In this document: positions 1 to 12,640 of the stretch, one piece after another | Layout: the number at the start of each line of letters is the position of its first letter | How positions within the stretch are numbered: the first letter of the stretch is position 1 | Source: Pelobates cultripes | Lineage: Eukaryota; Chordata; Amphibia; Anura; Pelobatidae | Assembly (NCBI GenBank): GCA_933207985.1 | Contig: OW240914.1 | Coordinates: 130,591,019 to 130,655,018 of the forward strand | Length of the DNA stretch: 64,000 nt | Direction: 5' to 3' | Made by a program: the position numbers and the translations under genes | The notes under the pieces: generated by a model | What the model was told of the DNA's origin: nothing | Seen by the model: only the letters and a program-made list of their open reading frames with translations | Database searches by the model: none

Positions 1-1027
1 GTTGGGCTTAATTGATTTGTCCAAAAATAAATTTGGTACAAAATTTATGTAGGTGTAGTGTTTAGGTCAGATGAATTTCAGTCATATAGATGCTTCGGGA
101 AAACTGAAAAACCGCGAAAATGGGGCCAATGAGTTTACTGATAAATATATACATGGTGAAAATGTGTAGTATATTCTTTGCAGTACACAGATCGGTATAT
201 TTTCCGACAGTTTGGTTTAAATACATCTTGCTGAAGTGCTTAATGTGCAAACGGCCTGTCTCCTAGATGAAGTGCCTTTTTAAAGTGAATTCAGCACGTT
301 TATAAATTACCCTAGTTAGAGCATGATGCATGTGATTGACCCTCACTTGCTTTGACTTCTTGCTCAAAGCGGAAGTGCGGTAGAAAGCTATACTAACTGT
401 AGGGAGCTTGTTGAAAGTGTGTCTGCAATTAGCTGTGTCTCTACAGTGTGCACATAGGGCCATTCCCCAGCTGTCACACTAAGGTGGGCAGACATGAGCA
501 CTCAGTTTGTTGTGCATATAATTCTCAGTGAGCTTTAATATAGCTCATTGATAAGCATGTGATTGGACATTCTAGCTCACTGATGCAAGATTTATCTGCA
601 ATGCTCCTCAATAAGAAGCCTCTGATTGGACAATGTCCAGCACTGACAAGAAATTCTGAAGACAAAGGAGAACACGTACAATAGCTGCAGAAATGAGCTG
701 TGCAGCAATTATAAGCTAGATGTTCCCTACTCACCAAAACTATTCAATAAATAAAATACATGAGCGTTTTCTTTGTGGTGTATATTTACTAAATAATCTG
801 TATTGGAGACAGGGAGTTGCATCAAAATAAAACAGGTGCTACTAAGGTACAAAACATTGAGAGACATTCTATGGGTTTCCATGGTGATGGCTTATTATTT
901 AGTACTTTCCCCCAAAACTGTACCCGTTTTGCCTTGATAAATCTTCTCCTGCTATTTTAAGACAGATTTTTTGTTTTTGTCATAAATAATGGAACACATC
1001 TCTTAGAGAGAGTTGCGTGGCAAGGAA
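1..1027. other. gene-free AT-rich sequence
   Basis: No open reading frame longer than about 70 codons and no splice-bounded exon is recognisable on either strand. The segment is ordinary AT-rich vertebrate intergenic or intronic DNA. Two short stretches near 560-640 share the phrase GATTGGACA, which suggests worn repeat sequence, but I cannot assign a family. Confidence 0.5.
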
Positions 1028-1240
1028 CAAAGTTACACAGTGGGGTTGCGGGCGCTGCTAGGCGGAGTACAATAAAATGACACAGAATGTAAGGGTAGGG
1101 GTAGAAAAGTAGGTTCGTTGAATTGTATTCACTGAAGACTTAGTGGGGTTTTTTTGTTTTGTTTTTTAATGACAGTTGCAGGTGAATAATCATGGTGTAG
1201 GGAGGGGGAGCTAGAGTGAATCTAAAAACAGCATCATCAT
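1028..1240 (+). repeat. anuran interspersed repeat, 5'-truncated copy
   Basis: This block closely matches the middle and right part of the copy at 4992-5285, sharing the GGGTAGGGGTAGAAAAGTAG and GAATTGTATTCACT phrases in the same order. The left part, with the TTTATATAGC phrase seen in other copies, is missing. No coding capacity is visible. It is probably a SINE-like or LINE-tail repeat; copies also occur at 36901 and 50699. Confidence 0.7.
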
Positions 1241-2176
1241 TATCATTCAGTATTCTGTGGGATGATTTAAAGGTAACCCTGCAGCTATCACCCCATGTTC
1301 ACATACTGGCCAATGAGATTCTAAATAGGTAATAAAATCCTATATTGTATTCATACTGCGCCAATCCAGCATTATTACGCACGTGAATGTGGTTGTTGGG
1401 AGAAAAAAACAAAACACAATGTTTTCATTCATGGATATAGGCAGGCGGACCTATTTATGCTGCAATGATATAATACACAGACGCCATTAGTGGGCAGCCT
1501 AATTAACCCCTGTTTTATCATTCTGATCAGGGTCACTGGCTACACATGATGTCATGGTTTCTGTTACCTGTTAATACAGTTTATTTATCCCCCAAAGAAT
1601 GGCTAAATGACAGAAGAAAAATGGGGGGTGGGGGAGGGGGTGAAAAAACAAAACAAAAACAGGCCACCAGTTCCAAAGGATGCCGCATACCCTATCCCTT
1701 AAGTCACAATCTTCTGGTGAATCACTCAGGTCACACACCCCGTTAGAATCACTCAGTGAGGAAACACAATGACACATCTCATGCAGCATCCTGTATACGT
1801 GAGTGGAGGCTACGTTTATGTCTCACATGCCCTTAGGCAGAGACTTTCCATATCCATTCTCACAGGTCAGATTTAATTCAAACTTAATGACGAGTGGGAT
1901 ATTGAAAAGAATTACTGTCATGTAGAATTGAAGATTTCACTCCTATATGTCCATGGTAATACAAGGCATTGGCTCAATTCGCTCAGAGTGTTAAAAGGGT
2001 CTCTGAGTCCCACATAAATCTACTACTAATTTCATCTGTAAATCGTGCTAACAGAACAGTATGTAGATGTATTTGTGCTCAGATATTTTAGTTAAATAGT
2101 AACTAATATTGTAATATTTATATTAAAATATCTGTTTTGTCCTCAGTTCCGAGTCATACAGAACAAAGTTTTAAAG
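1241..2176. other. gene-free sequence with a G-rich run
   Basis: I see no gene here. The only distinctive feature is a purine-rich run of G and A at about 1620-1660. Short reading frames across it are low-complexity and carry no recognisable motif. Confidence 0.5.
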
Positions 2177-2581
2177 TTAATGGGACATTCCAGTCACCCA
2201 AAAAAACTTAATCTAAATGAAGTTGTTATGGTGCCTGGAGGCCACTGGAGGCACTCCTCTCCTACTTTAAGGGGTTAAACCTTGAGTGGTTTAACCCCAA
2301 AGTTGCCTCCAGTGGTGATCTCGACTCCCCTTCAGTTGGCATCCGGCTTCTGAATTTTCAGATTCGGGAAGCTCACAGTTCCGTCAGTGGTGTCTTTTAT
2401 TGGCTGTAAGCGTTCACAAAAGTAAGACACCGGATGCCACCAGCGGGGGTGGGAGTGTAGAACACTGGAGGCAACTTTAGAAAATGGTTTAAGCCCTTAA
2501 AGTAATAGTGCCTCCCAGGACCTCACTACACCATAACTTTATTTAGATGAAGTTGTTTTAGTGCCTGGAGTGTCCATTTAA
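2177..2581. mobile_element. T2-type MITE, degenerate copy
   Basis: The block begins TTAATGGGACATTCCAG and ends CTGGAGTGTCCATTTAA, so it has imperfect terminal inverted repeats inside a TTAA target. Internally it contains paired arms, for example GCCTCCAGTGG against CCACTGGAGGC around 2240-2310. It codes for nothing. Termini and target agree with the Xenopus T2 (Kolobok-type) MITE pattern TTAAAGGRR, with one or two base changes. Confidence 0.6.
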
Positions 2582-2689
2582 ATACGCATGCACCTTACCT
2601 AGCACCTCTTTAATCTGTTTCGCAGTCATGGCCAGGCACGTCAGAAGTATACCGAGGAACTCTTTAACATAACTGACTCAGAGTTTCTT

Positions 2690-2880
2690 TTAAAGGGGAA
2701 CTATCATATCCCAGGATGTTTTTATATTATGTTTACTCATCCTCTATATTTAACAGATATATGTACGCTGACATCAAATTCTAATTTTTTAAATATAATT
2801 TAAAAGATTCATGTGAAAAATAGTTATATGATTAAAGTTGTAGTTATATTCATTCAAGACAATTGACGATTCCTCTTTAA
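2690..2880. mobile_element. possible short T2-like MITE
   Basis: The left end reads TTAAAGGGGAACTATC and the right end reads GATTCCTCTTTAA, giving a weak inverted repeat bounded by TTAA. The interior is AT-rich and non-coding. The pairing is imperfect, so this could be chance in AT-rich DNA. Confidence 0.35.
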
Positions 2881-4991
2881 AATGTCATTCTTTTTACAGA
2901 GAGATACTTTGAAAACAGCATGTATGAAACAGCACACATTTGATAGAATCAAGCCAGTGCTTCAAAATATGAGGTGAGGGAGTAACTAGAGTGTGTCCAC
3001 TGAGAAGAGATAACAAGAGAAGGTTAAGAACTGTGAGAGAGTAATGAGCGTTTGTTTAATATAAAGCCTCCAGGAGGTCCCCCCTTCAGGTAAGTAGTGA
3101 CTGTCCTGTGGACTGTTAGGTAAATGCTACTCAATAAAGTCCCTAGGTCACAGAGAGAATGTCCCAAGCTTGTTGGATTTAGCCGATGTATGTAGCATCT
3201 CACCTAGCTGCATGATGTGTAGGCTCAGGATATTAAAGAAACGGCTCTGCTGCCCTCCACTCAGCCTGGGAACTAAGCCCCTCCAGTAAGCTGGTGGACA
3301 TGACTTCCATCAGTGATTCCTACTCTGCCCACTAGGAGTCACATGCACAATACAGTTGTAGTTGAACAGCAACACATGCTCTACAGAGATCGGTGGAGCA
3401 TGCGGCGTACGCTATCTTGGGTGTGGTGTAGTGCCTGCAATAATGCCGGGCGGCCTCAGTGTATCGTGGAGGAAGCCATGACCGCGATCACCCCAACCGG
3501 TCCAAAGGGTGGGGAACGGGGCACCAAGCAGCCGTGCGGACAGGAGCAGAGATCGTCCACTTCTCCACCCTTCCAGGCACAAAAGGCCAGCTCTCGGCTC
3601 TCCATCGGCATGGACACCGTGAGACATCAGACACGCTCTGGTACTTCCCCACTGGTCTTAGGGATATTTTGGGGGCAAGTTGAGATGTTGGGTATAAACT
3701 GCAGGATTATGGCAATTTAGCAGGTTAAGCACTGGATCTCAATCTGGATAGCTCTGGCAGCCATGGCCGCCAGGCCCCGCCTCTCCACCAGTCCTCATTT
3801 TAACTCTGACTTCATGGTAGTTATTGAGCTCTTTTACAGTATTTCCCTAGAGATAAGCCATATATAGATAATGCATTAACATAAATATGTAAAAACAAAC
3901 CAAACCAAACAAATTAAATAAAAAGACATCTTTGAAGTTCCTGCAGTTGCACCAAATCCACAGGTGTTTGCAGCTAACTCTCGCTCTGCCAATCCTGATG
4001 CTGTCACTATTTTTGTTTCAAAAATTTTTGTTCAAGTGATACAAGGGAACAATATAAAAGCATTGTAACAGCCGTAAATATGGCTATAGTGCAGTAGCGT
4101 CAGAATTGGTCATCTTAATCTTAATTTATAACGATTTTACACATTAGAAGTAATGTAGCAACGTGCGTGGCATGGCATTCTGCCCATAACAACGTAATGG
4201 ACATCAATTAAACATACAAAATGATTAGCTTTTGCATCTTGCGCATTTTATGGACTTTGCTTATTTTTTTAATGTTATAAAGGAAAGTTATTAAGCTTTA
4301 CTGTCATATTAATATTTAAAAAAAAAAAAAACATTGAAAAAGGTATGGGGAAACTTATTAATGGAAAAAAAAAAAGAATTACCAAGAAATGTCTAGGTTT
4401 AGACTTCTTACTGAAATACATAGGTGGACCATACCTGCCAGATTCTATTGTGTAGAATTCTATTCGATATATTATTGCGTAGTCTGGCTGTTAGCTCCTT
4501 CATTGACAGAATATATATATGTTTGTTAAGGAGATGCCCTGTGGAAGATGTCACCAACCTTCACTCATTTTCAATGCATATGTACGCATCAGAACATATT
4601 TAACTTACAAGGTTAAGGACATCTCTGTTTAGTATTATTTCAGTTGGTTTGACATTTAAACACCACCAGTTTTTGTTTAGGTAAAGTCTCAAAACGGATC
4701 ACAACAGCCTGAAGACATTGCAAGTTGAGCATTCCCGTGGACCTCTGACCAGACAGCAAAACCAATTCTGGATAGAAATCCGGTCCAAGGACATAGCATC
4801 TAATTATTAGACTCCTTGTGACCATCTGTGGAATTGCGTAAAATGTGTACATTTTTTCAAATGAGAGCATCAAAATTATAAATGTCTATCTTGCTGGCCT
4901 GCTTCTGGTCATAAGTGTACAACAGATGAAGGCAAAGGAATGGCACATGTGTACTTCTATCTATATTTCCATATTATAAGGAGATACCCCA
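2881..4991. other. gene-free stretch with one CG-rich island
   Basis: Apart from the CG-rich segment at 3300-3730, listed separately, this is AT-rich sequence with poly-A runs near 4320 and 4370. No exon, RNA gene or element ends are recognised. Confidence 0.45.
3300..3730. other. CG-rich segment with an unassigned 135-codon frame
   Basis: A plus-strand frame of 135 codons is open from 3313 to 3720, and a minus-strand frame of 71 codons overlaps it. The predicted proteins are rich in R, G, P and T and show no family motif. On the minus strand the stretch near 3480-3525 resembles CG-rich sequence at 62545-62590 (shared core CTTTGGACCG followed by a G run). This suggests an interspersed element, perhaps a LINE 5' region, rather than a host gene. 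Confidence 0.3.
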
Positions 4992-5285
4992 CAATTATTA
5001 TTTATATAGCACCGACAAATTCTGCAGTGCTGTACAACGTAATTGTACACCCAGGAACAGTGGGGTTACGGGCGCTACTAGAGGGAGTGCAATAAAGTGA
5101 CACAAAATGTAAGGGTAGGGGTAGAAAAGTAGGTTCGTTGAATTGTATTCACTAAAGACTTAGTGTTTTTTTGAATGACAGTTGCAGGTGAAGAATCAGG
5201 GTGTAGGGAGGGGGAGCTAGTAACAATTTAGTTGATACGTTTTCCAGAAGAAGTGAGTTTTCAATGATATTTTGAAGGCGTGGAG
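4992..5285 (+). repeat. anuran interspersed repeat copy
   Basis: This copy starts with the ATTATTTATATAGCACCGAC phrase and continues with AAATTCTGCAGTGCTGTACAA, then the block shared with 1028-1240. The same order of phrases is seen at 36901-37215 and 50699-50995. Those copies have the form TATAGCGCC..AAATTCCG..AGCGCT and later carry the block GGAACAGAGGG..GAGGGCCCTGCTCAATGAG. No protein-coding frame is present. Copy-to-copy divergence indicates a dispersed, old family. Confidence 0.75.
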
Positions 5286-7564
5286 ACTGCTCTCTGCTGT
5301 TTTATTACATCATAAGGAGAATTTGCATTGACAGCAAAAATGGCCGATTTCCCAATCAATCTAATCATTTCCTTTTTTTCCACAAAGGAAGTGCTGTACA
5401 TTTTTCATGCGCTATTCCTGCACAGCAGTGGTTCGGTTGCCGGCTAGATGGGCATTTAGAATGCATGGAAAAAAAAAATGACACAGCAATTTAACAGCAG
5501 ACACTGAGCATCTTATGGTATCTTTATGAGTAGCTTCACAAATGTTATTTTTCGTGATTGAAAGGATTTGTGGCCATGCATTATTTATTTAGTAAAAGCT
5601 GAGCTAGCTCCTATATCATATAGCCAATTTAAAAAAAAAAAGAAAAAAAAAAAAAGTAAATGACCGCAACTTTAATTTCCCTCTCTATCTGATTTCTGGC
5701 ATTTTATTTAGTAAAATAAAAGTAATTCTGAGACAGGATGTGACTACCTGGAAGGTACGAGGAGAAATAGCCCAAGGACTAAAGTGGGGTGGGTGTCAAT
5801 AATTCCTACATGACAAGGAAAGGGTGTGCTTCCTTCTACTCTGTTGCTGACTACATCCTTTGACATAATTGTCCCCAAACAACTACGTAATTGTCTCCCT
5901 AAAAACATTTCCTTAAAAGAAATCTCACCCTACTGTTAAAGAGAAACTTGTCAGCATTGCAACCATGGTTCTTTTTGGACATTCTATTATTATTATTTTT
6001 TATTTTTTTTATAATGAAATGTTAGAAGACATCATACCCAAAGTGTTATGATTAATATATTCTATGAGTAATATCCCCATCTGTTAAATATTACAAATCC
6101 TACATTTTGAACCTTATAAATACATTGGATATATTTAGAAACACCTTTGTTCAAATATAGTAGCTCACTTTCATTCCTATTGTATGACACCAATAAAGTT
6201 GTACCACAGATGCATGTTAAAGCATCTCTTGGAGGGCTGGTGTACATTGGTTAAGTGTTATCACTATGCATTGTAGACAGGGCTTAAATTTCAAAGTCCT
6301 ATGCTTCTAGCCAGGCCTTAAAAGTTACCCTCCGCTGCAAGCCATCGTGTACTCACCAGAGGTGAATTTATACTCACTATGGATACATTTTCACTTGCCA
6401 ATGGTGAGTGGAAACTTTGAGAGCTGGCATAGAATGTTATTTTCTGAAGCATTCAGATGATTAAACCTTACACCAATATAAAATGGTGCTGACATTACTA
6501 TTTGCTGATCATTTTAAATGCGCATTGTTTCAAGCACCAATGTGTAGTCACAGAGCAATATGGTAGGTGCAGGCTGCCCAATCGTCTGTACCACTCAAAC
6601 AACAGCTAGCTGCATTCTGTCTTTTTTATTTTTAAAATCTTCATTTTAGCTCAGTTTCTTCCCTTTTTGCCTACACTCCCTGATCATATAACTCGTATAT
6701 TCCCAGCTTCTGCACTCAAGAGAAAATTATCCTTCTCTCATTTTTATATCAGCTTGCCTCAATCCAAATTATCTTACCCTTTCTAATGCTCCTTTTTCTT
6801 ATCGCCAGTTCTTGCTAGGACTATCTATAATTCCCCAGCCAGCTCACCAAATTAATTATCATCTCCCTCTACATATAAGCTCTCTTCCTAAAAAGTACAT
6901 TATTCCTCTATAACATCATACCAACTTTTCAAATGGACAAATAGGGAAACTTTAGGGGTGTGAGTGGGGGAATGGCCAGGGGCGGGACTGTTCTGAGAAA
7001 TAATAGGTGACTTTCAAATAAACATGTTTGTAATTTAGCACGACTTATTTATAAAGACTAATTCCTAAACACATTTATTGCAGTTTAAAGACACATTACT
7101 GAGAGTATTATTGTGGTGGAGCTCTGTTATACATTCGGACACACTGTATAAATAAGATACATTGTTCTAAATTACAAAATTTTATGTATTTTACCACACA
7201 CCCACTTGCGCCCCTAAAATTAAAGTGTCTGTGACAGATCACCTGGCCACTTAGGACTTGTACCCTGAATGTGACTTGCTGAGGCATGGCATGCCTAACC
7301 TGGAGCATCCAACAAATCACCTGGAACTCTTAATTGGTTGCTATTGTCTAGTAAAACTTTGCTTTTGGTCCCAGGACTACCAAATAGGGCACTATTTGGA
7401 GGGATGACTGAAAAGGTGGTGAGGCATCAAACAATCATTACCAAGGACTTGAGGGAGCTCAATGCAACAATGGAAAGCACCATCGTTGAAAGAAACCGCG
7501 ATTTTCCACCCAGCACCATGGAACTCTGCGCTGGATCTGAGGATGCTTGCGGCTCAGTCAAAAT
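5286..7564. other. gene-free AT-rich sequence
   Basis: No gene or clear transposon ends are recognised. There are homopolymer A and T runs near 5470, 5630 and 5990. Frames at 7108-7320 (minus) and 7338-7568 (plus) are open for about 70 codons but show no motif, no splice context and no starting context worth calling. Confidence 0.5.
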
Positions 7565-7569
7565 TTAAC

Positions 7570-8099
7570 TGTCACGGTTTCCGGAACCAGACACACTGAC
7601 AGATCACAGACAAAGAAATCTCAGAGTGGCCGGGCTATGCAAAATAAAGAGAAGTCAGAGTACAAGCCAAAGTCGGAGGGACACAGAGAAACAGAATAAC
7701 GATAAGACGAGCCAAGGTCAAGGATCAGAGAAAGCAGGATAAACGGTAAGACAAGCTGAAATTCGGTAACCAACAATCAGACAGACTAGACGTGCTATTG
7801 GGCTACCAAAATACCACAACAGGGCAACAAGGCACAGAAGAGGTAAGTTTAAATATGCTTAGGGTAATTCTGATTGACTAGTATCCACTTAGAATTAATT
7901 ATAACACAGTATTTGATCCTTCCACATCATCAATGTGCACAGAGTCAGGTGGCTGACTCGGGCGCATATTTAAGCATGCTGCATGAGAACGTGCAGCATT
8001 AGGAAGAATGCAGACGGGACCTGTGGTCACTGAAACAGCTGTGAGCGGGCACTAGAAGCCGCCGCTCGGGGTGAGTGAGCACAGGCAGGGGGCCTGACA
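7570..8099. mobile_element. probable solo LTR with TTAAC target duplication
   Basis: The element begins TGTCACGGTTTCCGG and ends GGGGGCCTGACA, so it has the TG..CA ends typical of retroviral-type LTRs. It is bounded by identical 5-bp repeats, TTAAC at 7565-7569 and 8100-8104. At 530 bp it is an ordinary LTR length. No internal gag-pol region, primer-binding site or second LTR lies next to it, which fits loss by LTR-LTR recombination. A non-autonomous LTR-like element is the alternative. Orientation was not determined. Confidence 0.7.
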
Positions 8100-8104
8100 T
8101 TAAC

Positions 8105-10465
8105 AATCAGACTATTGGGGCTAGGCATCCCCAATATGAGAGCTAGACAGAAAGGGCATTCTGGGGCAAGCTATCTGGGAGTGGCACTTGTTTGGGGATG
8201 CGGGCCCAGAAATCCAGTTTTTAATATAAAAAGTGTTTAAGTGTTTGGCCGCTAATAAAATTATCTGGTTAGTTATATACACCTAGGCACCAGGTATGTT
8301 ACAATACCTGTTGTTCTCCCGGTGACCTCCTATTGAGGACCCAGTTATGAAAGAGTGACATTAATTTCAATAAACAGTTCTTCATCAGCCTACACGAAGT
8401 CTTGGCTATTATTTGGGTGAGCCTGCTAGAACAGCTGTAACCACTTGGGCTATAATCACTAAGGGTGAAAGGGATTCCTTGGTGGCTACACTCGGGTTCC
8501 CTGTGAGTAGGCAGTCACAATGTCCCTCTTTGTCCATTTAAAATGTGGGGAGATATGTGGTAGCAAAATGTTATTTTAAGATGAAGATTATAACATTTAC
8601 AATTGAATGTTCATGAATTTTATGGATTTAAATAATTAATAGTATTAAATATACTGAAGTCACCATATACTGAAGTCACCATATTTATTGCTGCAAGAAA
8701 ATGTAAAAATTCACAGAGCAAACATCTCCCTGGATGGGAAAAAAATAATGCTAATGGCTAAATATTTTTTAGAGCAAAGTGCTAACTAATTCTGCAGTAC
8801 TGTGCAATGGGAAAACAAAACAAATCAAATAAATAAATGGTGACAAACCGGCTAACGTGAACAGGAACAAGAGGACTGTTCTCACAGAAGCATACAATCT
8901 AGAGGAAATCAGTTATTAAGTGTTTTAGCAGTTGTGATTTGAATCACAACATATATTCTATGACATGATGGTACAATAATTGAGGACATCTCCCACTGAC
9001 CGGTTTTAGTACTGACCTGATAAACACAGGTACAGCACACTCCTTACAGTATTTGTCAGTTCTCATCATATTGCCAGTGTGAGCTGAGCATTGCCAGGGA
9101 CACTAATCTCTCCAGCCTTAGGGCAACGTTGAATGGCTCTTGTCACTGATAGCATGACAGCAATTGCAGGATGATTGTGTTAGGTGGGATCGAAATGTTC
9201 TTTGGAGAAAGTTGCTTACTTGGGTGTATTCTGCAGGTTTAATGGATAGGGACAATAATAAGCGACGGTACAAACAATACAGATTGCAGAAACACAGGAA
9301 GCAGAACTGATAACATACCAGGTGGAGAGCTTGTAGAGTGTCCCTTTAATTGTTCTTTACTTGCTTTGCGAGATGGTGTGCCAAGAGAGGTCCACTCACG
9401 CTTCATGAAAGCGGCGGTCTTTTAACACAATCCATGCACAAATGTTGATAACTCACATCTGGATTAAAACTCCACCGGACTCAAGAAGTACCAAATTAGG
9501 CTGCTATATCCGTGCATCCTCTTACACCTACCTCACAGAATGAGTGGGAGACAGTGTAGAAAGCGTTACATAAAATGTAGCACTTATGGTGTCACTATAC
9601 AGAAACTTCTTTGAGGAAATGTGTTAAAGATTTAACTTGATGACCTGAGTTCACAGTCAATGGCAGTGCCGATTTAAAGATTAAATGGGAATCACTACTT
9701 CCTTGTAATGCACACCACTGAATAAAAACACTGAAAAATCACACACACACATATATATATATATTTTTTTTCATAAAATGCTCTATTTTCTTTCAATTTT
9801 ATATTAAACATTTAGCATTTAGTCCCAGGCCTAACATTGGAAATGTTTGTCATTTTTCACTTTTCCTCTTCTCTCTATGGTAGCATGCTAACTGCCAGGT
9901 GCAAATGGCGAAGCTTAAAACAATGATTGACAGGGTAAAGAGATGCGAATTTCTGCATGTAATTGTATTTTTCATACCTCACAAGTATAAACTTGTTGAC
10001 ATTCCTGGTAAGTGACAGTCCCCTTTAATATTATTTTCCTCAAACAAAGCTATTGTAAGGTAAGCTCTAATTTAAGTACCTGCCATGCTCATTTGCATAA
10101 TTAATTATATATTCATGACATTACAAGACACAGCATTGCTTCAAAGTAGATAGGATCTGCCCACTTCTGTGTCATAAACTCAAGGCCGGCATACCCCAAT
10201 ACACAAGTAATCTAGGTGAAATGGATCAGGCAACCAGGAGTCCCTCACAAAGCAGATTTAATGGAGCTTAGTGTATTATTACAATACAAGCACTGCTCAG
10301 ACAGCCTCAAATACCAGCTGTGCCGGTAAAATACTGGTCAGGTGTCAATCCTACTTTAATTACAAATTGAAGATAGAGGTTTTTCTGCGTGGAGGTGGCA
10401 TGTTGAACTTTCATCAAATTCTCAGTTAAAAAAGGCTACAGAGCCCTTCACCCCGTTGACACTGA
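8105..10465. other. gene-free sequence with a worn repeat fragment
   Basis: No exon is recognised. At 8774-8915 there is a diverged fragment related to the anuran interspersed repeat (phrases GCAGTACTGTGCAATGGG and ACAATCTAGAGG). A CA/TA microsatellite lies at about 9738-9770. Isolated T2-like ends (GTGTCCCTTTAA near 9350, GTCCCCTTTAA near 10025) have no partner and look like remnants. Confidence 0.45.
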
Positions 10466-11132
10466 CAGGGGCGTACCTAAAGCATTTGGCACCCGGGGCG
10501 GGTCCTATTTTTGGCACCCCCCCTTGCTCCCCCCCCCCTCAACTTTAAATATAAAAACAACTAAAAAATGTTTTAATGTATTTAGCACTAAGCAGTGTTC
10601 GTGTTTTTGAATGTATGCATGTTTTTGTATGGAGTATATGTGAGTGAATGTAGCGGTGTGTTTGTATGTAGTGTTGGCATTTGAATGCAAGCATGCATTT
10701 GTGTGTTGTGTGGTATTTGAATGCAGTGGTGTGGTTATATATAATGGTGGGGTTTGTATGTAGTGTTGACGCTGAAATACAAGAGTGTATTTGTGTGTAG
10801 TGTTGGCGAGATTTTTATATGTCTGCACATTTACACATACACGGACATACACACACAAACACAGTCACACACAGATACACATGCAGACATCGTGGTGACT
10901 CTAGGAACAATATATATGGGGGGTCACATAAGATACCACAGTCAAAACAGGAGGGGGAGGTGGAGCAGTAAAACTTCTCACTAGGGGATGGGGTAATATG
11001 CTGCCATTGGCTGTCTGATGCCAGCATGCTGTGTTCTGCATGCTGGCATCTGATTACACATTTGCATATAATTCACATTAGCCATCCAGATTTCTTGTTA
11101 TGGACTGGCTGACACCTCTTAATTTCAATCTT

Positions 11133-11416
11133 TGTTTAGCAGATAACTCCTCTATTTGCTATCCTTTGTGGGATTGCCATATTTAAGGTCACCAAATAAG
11201 GTGCTATCTGCTAAACAGCACCCTCATTTGGTATCTTTAAATATGGAAATCTCACATACGGGCACCAATTCAGGGAATGATCTACTAAACAGCTAAAGGA
11301 TACAAAAAAGCCCTTTTCTTATTTTCAGTTGTTTAGTAGATAAATCCCTTATTTGTTATCTTTATGTGGGATTGCAATATTTGAGGATAGGAAATAAGGG
11401 AGCTATCTACTAAACA
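11133..11416. repeat. two related fold-back units inside the hAT-like element
   Basis: Two units, 11133-11217 and 11330-11416, each begin TGTTTAG[CT]AGATAA and end with the complement, CTATCT[GA]CTAAACA. Between them lies another GATCTACTAAACAGC phrase. The 85-bp units are similar to each other in order and content but have diverged. They look like short MITEs or pieces of one inverted-repeat element, inserted or duplicated within the larger element. Confidence 0.55.
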
Positions 11417-11689
11417 CATACGCAGAGATACACACAATCACACACATAATCACAGCTATACACAAGCACAATCACTGACCCACACACAAACATTACATAC
11501 ATACACACATTTAATAATTAAGAGGTCCACCCAGCCTCCCTACCTTGCTCTAGAAGGGCTGGAGTGGATTCTCAGTCCCTGGTGGTCAGTGGTCGCTGCT
11601 GGGATCTCTCGCACGCACGCCCTGTAATGACGCGGAGGCCGCGATGACATCATATCCTGGCTGCAGGCTCACTGCAGGGCGAAGACCAT

Positions 11690-12250
11690 CAGACACAGTC
11701 AGATGCACACAGTCCCACACAGTCACTCACACACAGTTACAGGCAGACAGTCAAATACGCAGGCAATCACACAGGCAGACAGTCACACACACAATCACAG
11801 ACAGTCACACATACACACAACACAGTCACAGACAGTCACACACACAATCACAGGCAGACAGTCACACACACCCACAATCACAGGCAGACAGTCACACACA
11901 GTGACACACACACACACAGAGTAACACAGACAATCACAGGCAGACAGTCACACACAGTGACACACACACACACAGACAGTCATACATACACATAATACAA
12001 TCACAGACAGTCACACACACAATCACAGGCAGTCACACACACACACCCACAATCACAGGCAGACAGTCACACACAGTGACACACACACACACAGAGTAAC
12101 ACAGACAATCACAGGCAGTCACACACACACACACAGTCATACATACACATAACACAATCACAGACAGTCACACACACACACACACACACAGTCAGAGAGT
12201 CACACACACAGTCACAGACAGTCACAATCACAGTTACACACAGCACACAC
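11690..12250. repeat. CA-rich minisatellite
   Basis: The stretch is composed of variants of CACAGGCAGACAGTCACA and CACAATCACAGACAGTCAC interspersed with pure CA runs. Long open frames across it translate to S, H, T and Q repeats only and are not genes. The array lies within the hAT-like element. Confidence 0.9.
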
Positions 12251-12640
12251 TCTCTCCCTTACAGTAAGCTTGGGCTGGAGGAGGAGCGGATTCAGTCCCT
12301 GCTGTGCTGTAGTTGGGGAAGCAGGGACTCCTTCCTGCTTCCCCTCTGTGTGCAGCAGTAGGAGGCTGCATATAGCTCCGCCCCCACGTCCGGATTGGCT
12401 CCGCCCCCACGGCTGATCGGGCCCCGCCCCCGAATCTCCGTGCAGGTTTCCTGCTGTATTCCCAGCCCCTGCGTGTGAGCTGTGTCGGCTGCCCGGCGCC
12501 CCTGCTGCTATGGCAACCAGTGCAGCCACACAGCTCACTGACTCCCAAGCCTGGCCAGCCCTGGTGGCACCCCCCTGCCTGTTGGCACCCAGGGCGGACC
12601 GCCCCCCCCGCCCCTCCCTTAGTACGCCACTGCACTCTGA

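Larger units (their letters stand above)
10466..12632. mobile_element. 2.2-kb hAT-like non-autonomous element
   Basis: The left end reads CAGGGGCGTACCTAAAG and the right end, reverse complemented, reads CAGTGGCGTACTAAGG. Both ends then carry GGCACCC and GGGCGG phrases. The flanks are GACACTGA (10458-10465) and CACTCTGA (12633-12640), matching at six of eight positions, as expected for an old 8-bp hAT target duplication. No transposase frame is present. The interior consists of CA-rich tandem repeats, two fold-back units and a CG-rich block near the right end. The superfamily call rests on termini and TSD length only. Confidence 0.55.

Noticed and set aside
11644..11924. Histidine, threonine and serine-rich frames of 70-90 codons
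   Set aside because: Translation of the CA-rich minisatellite, with no start context or conserved domain.
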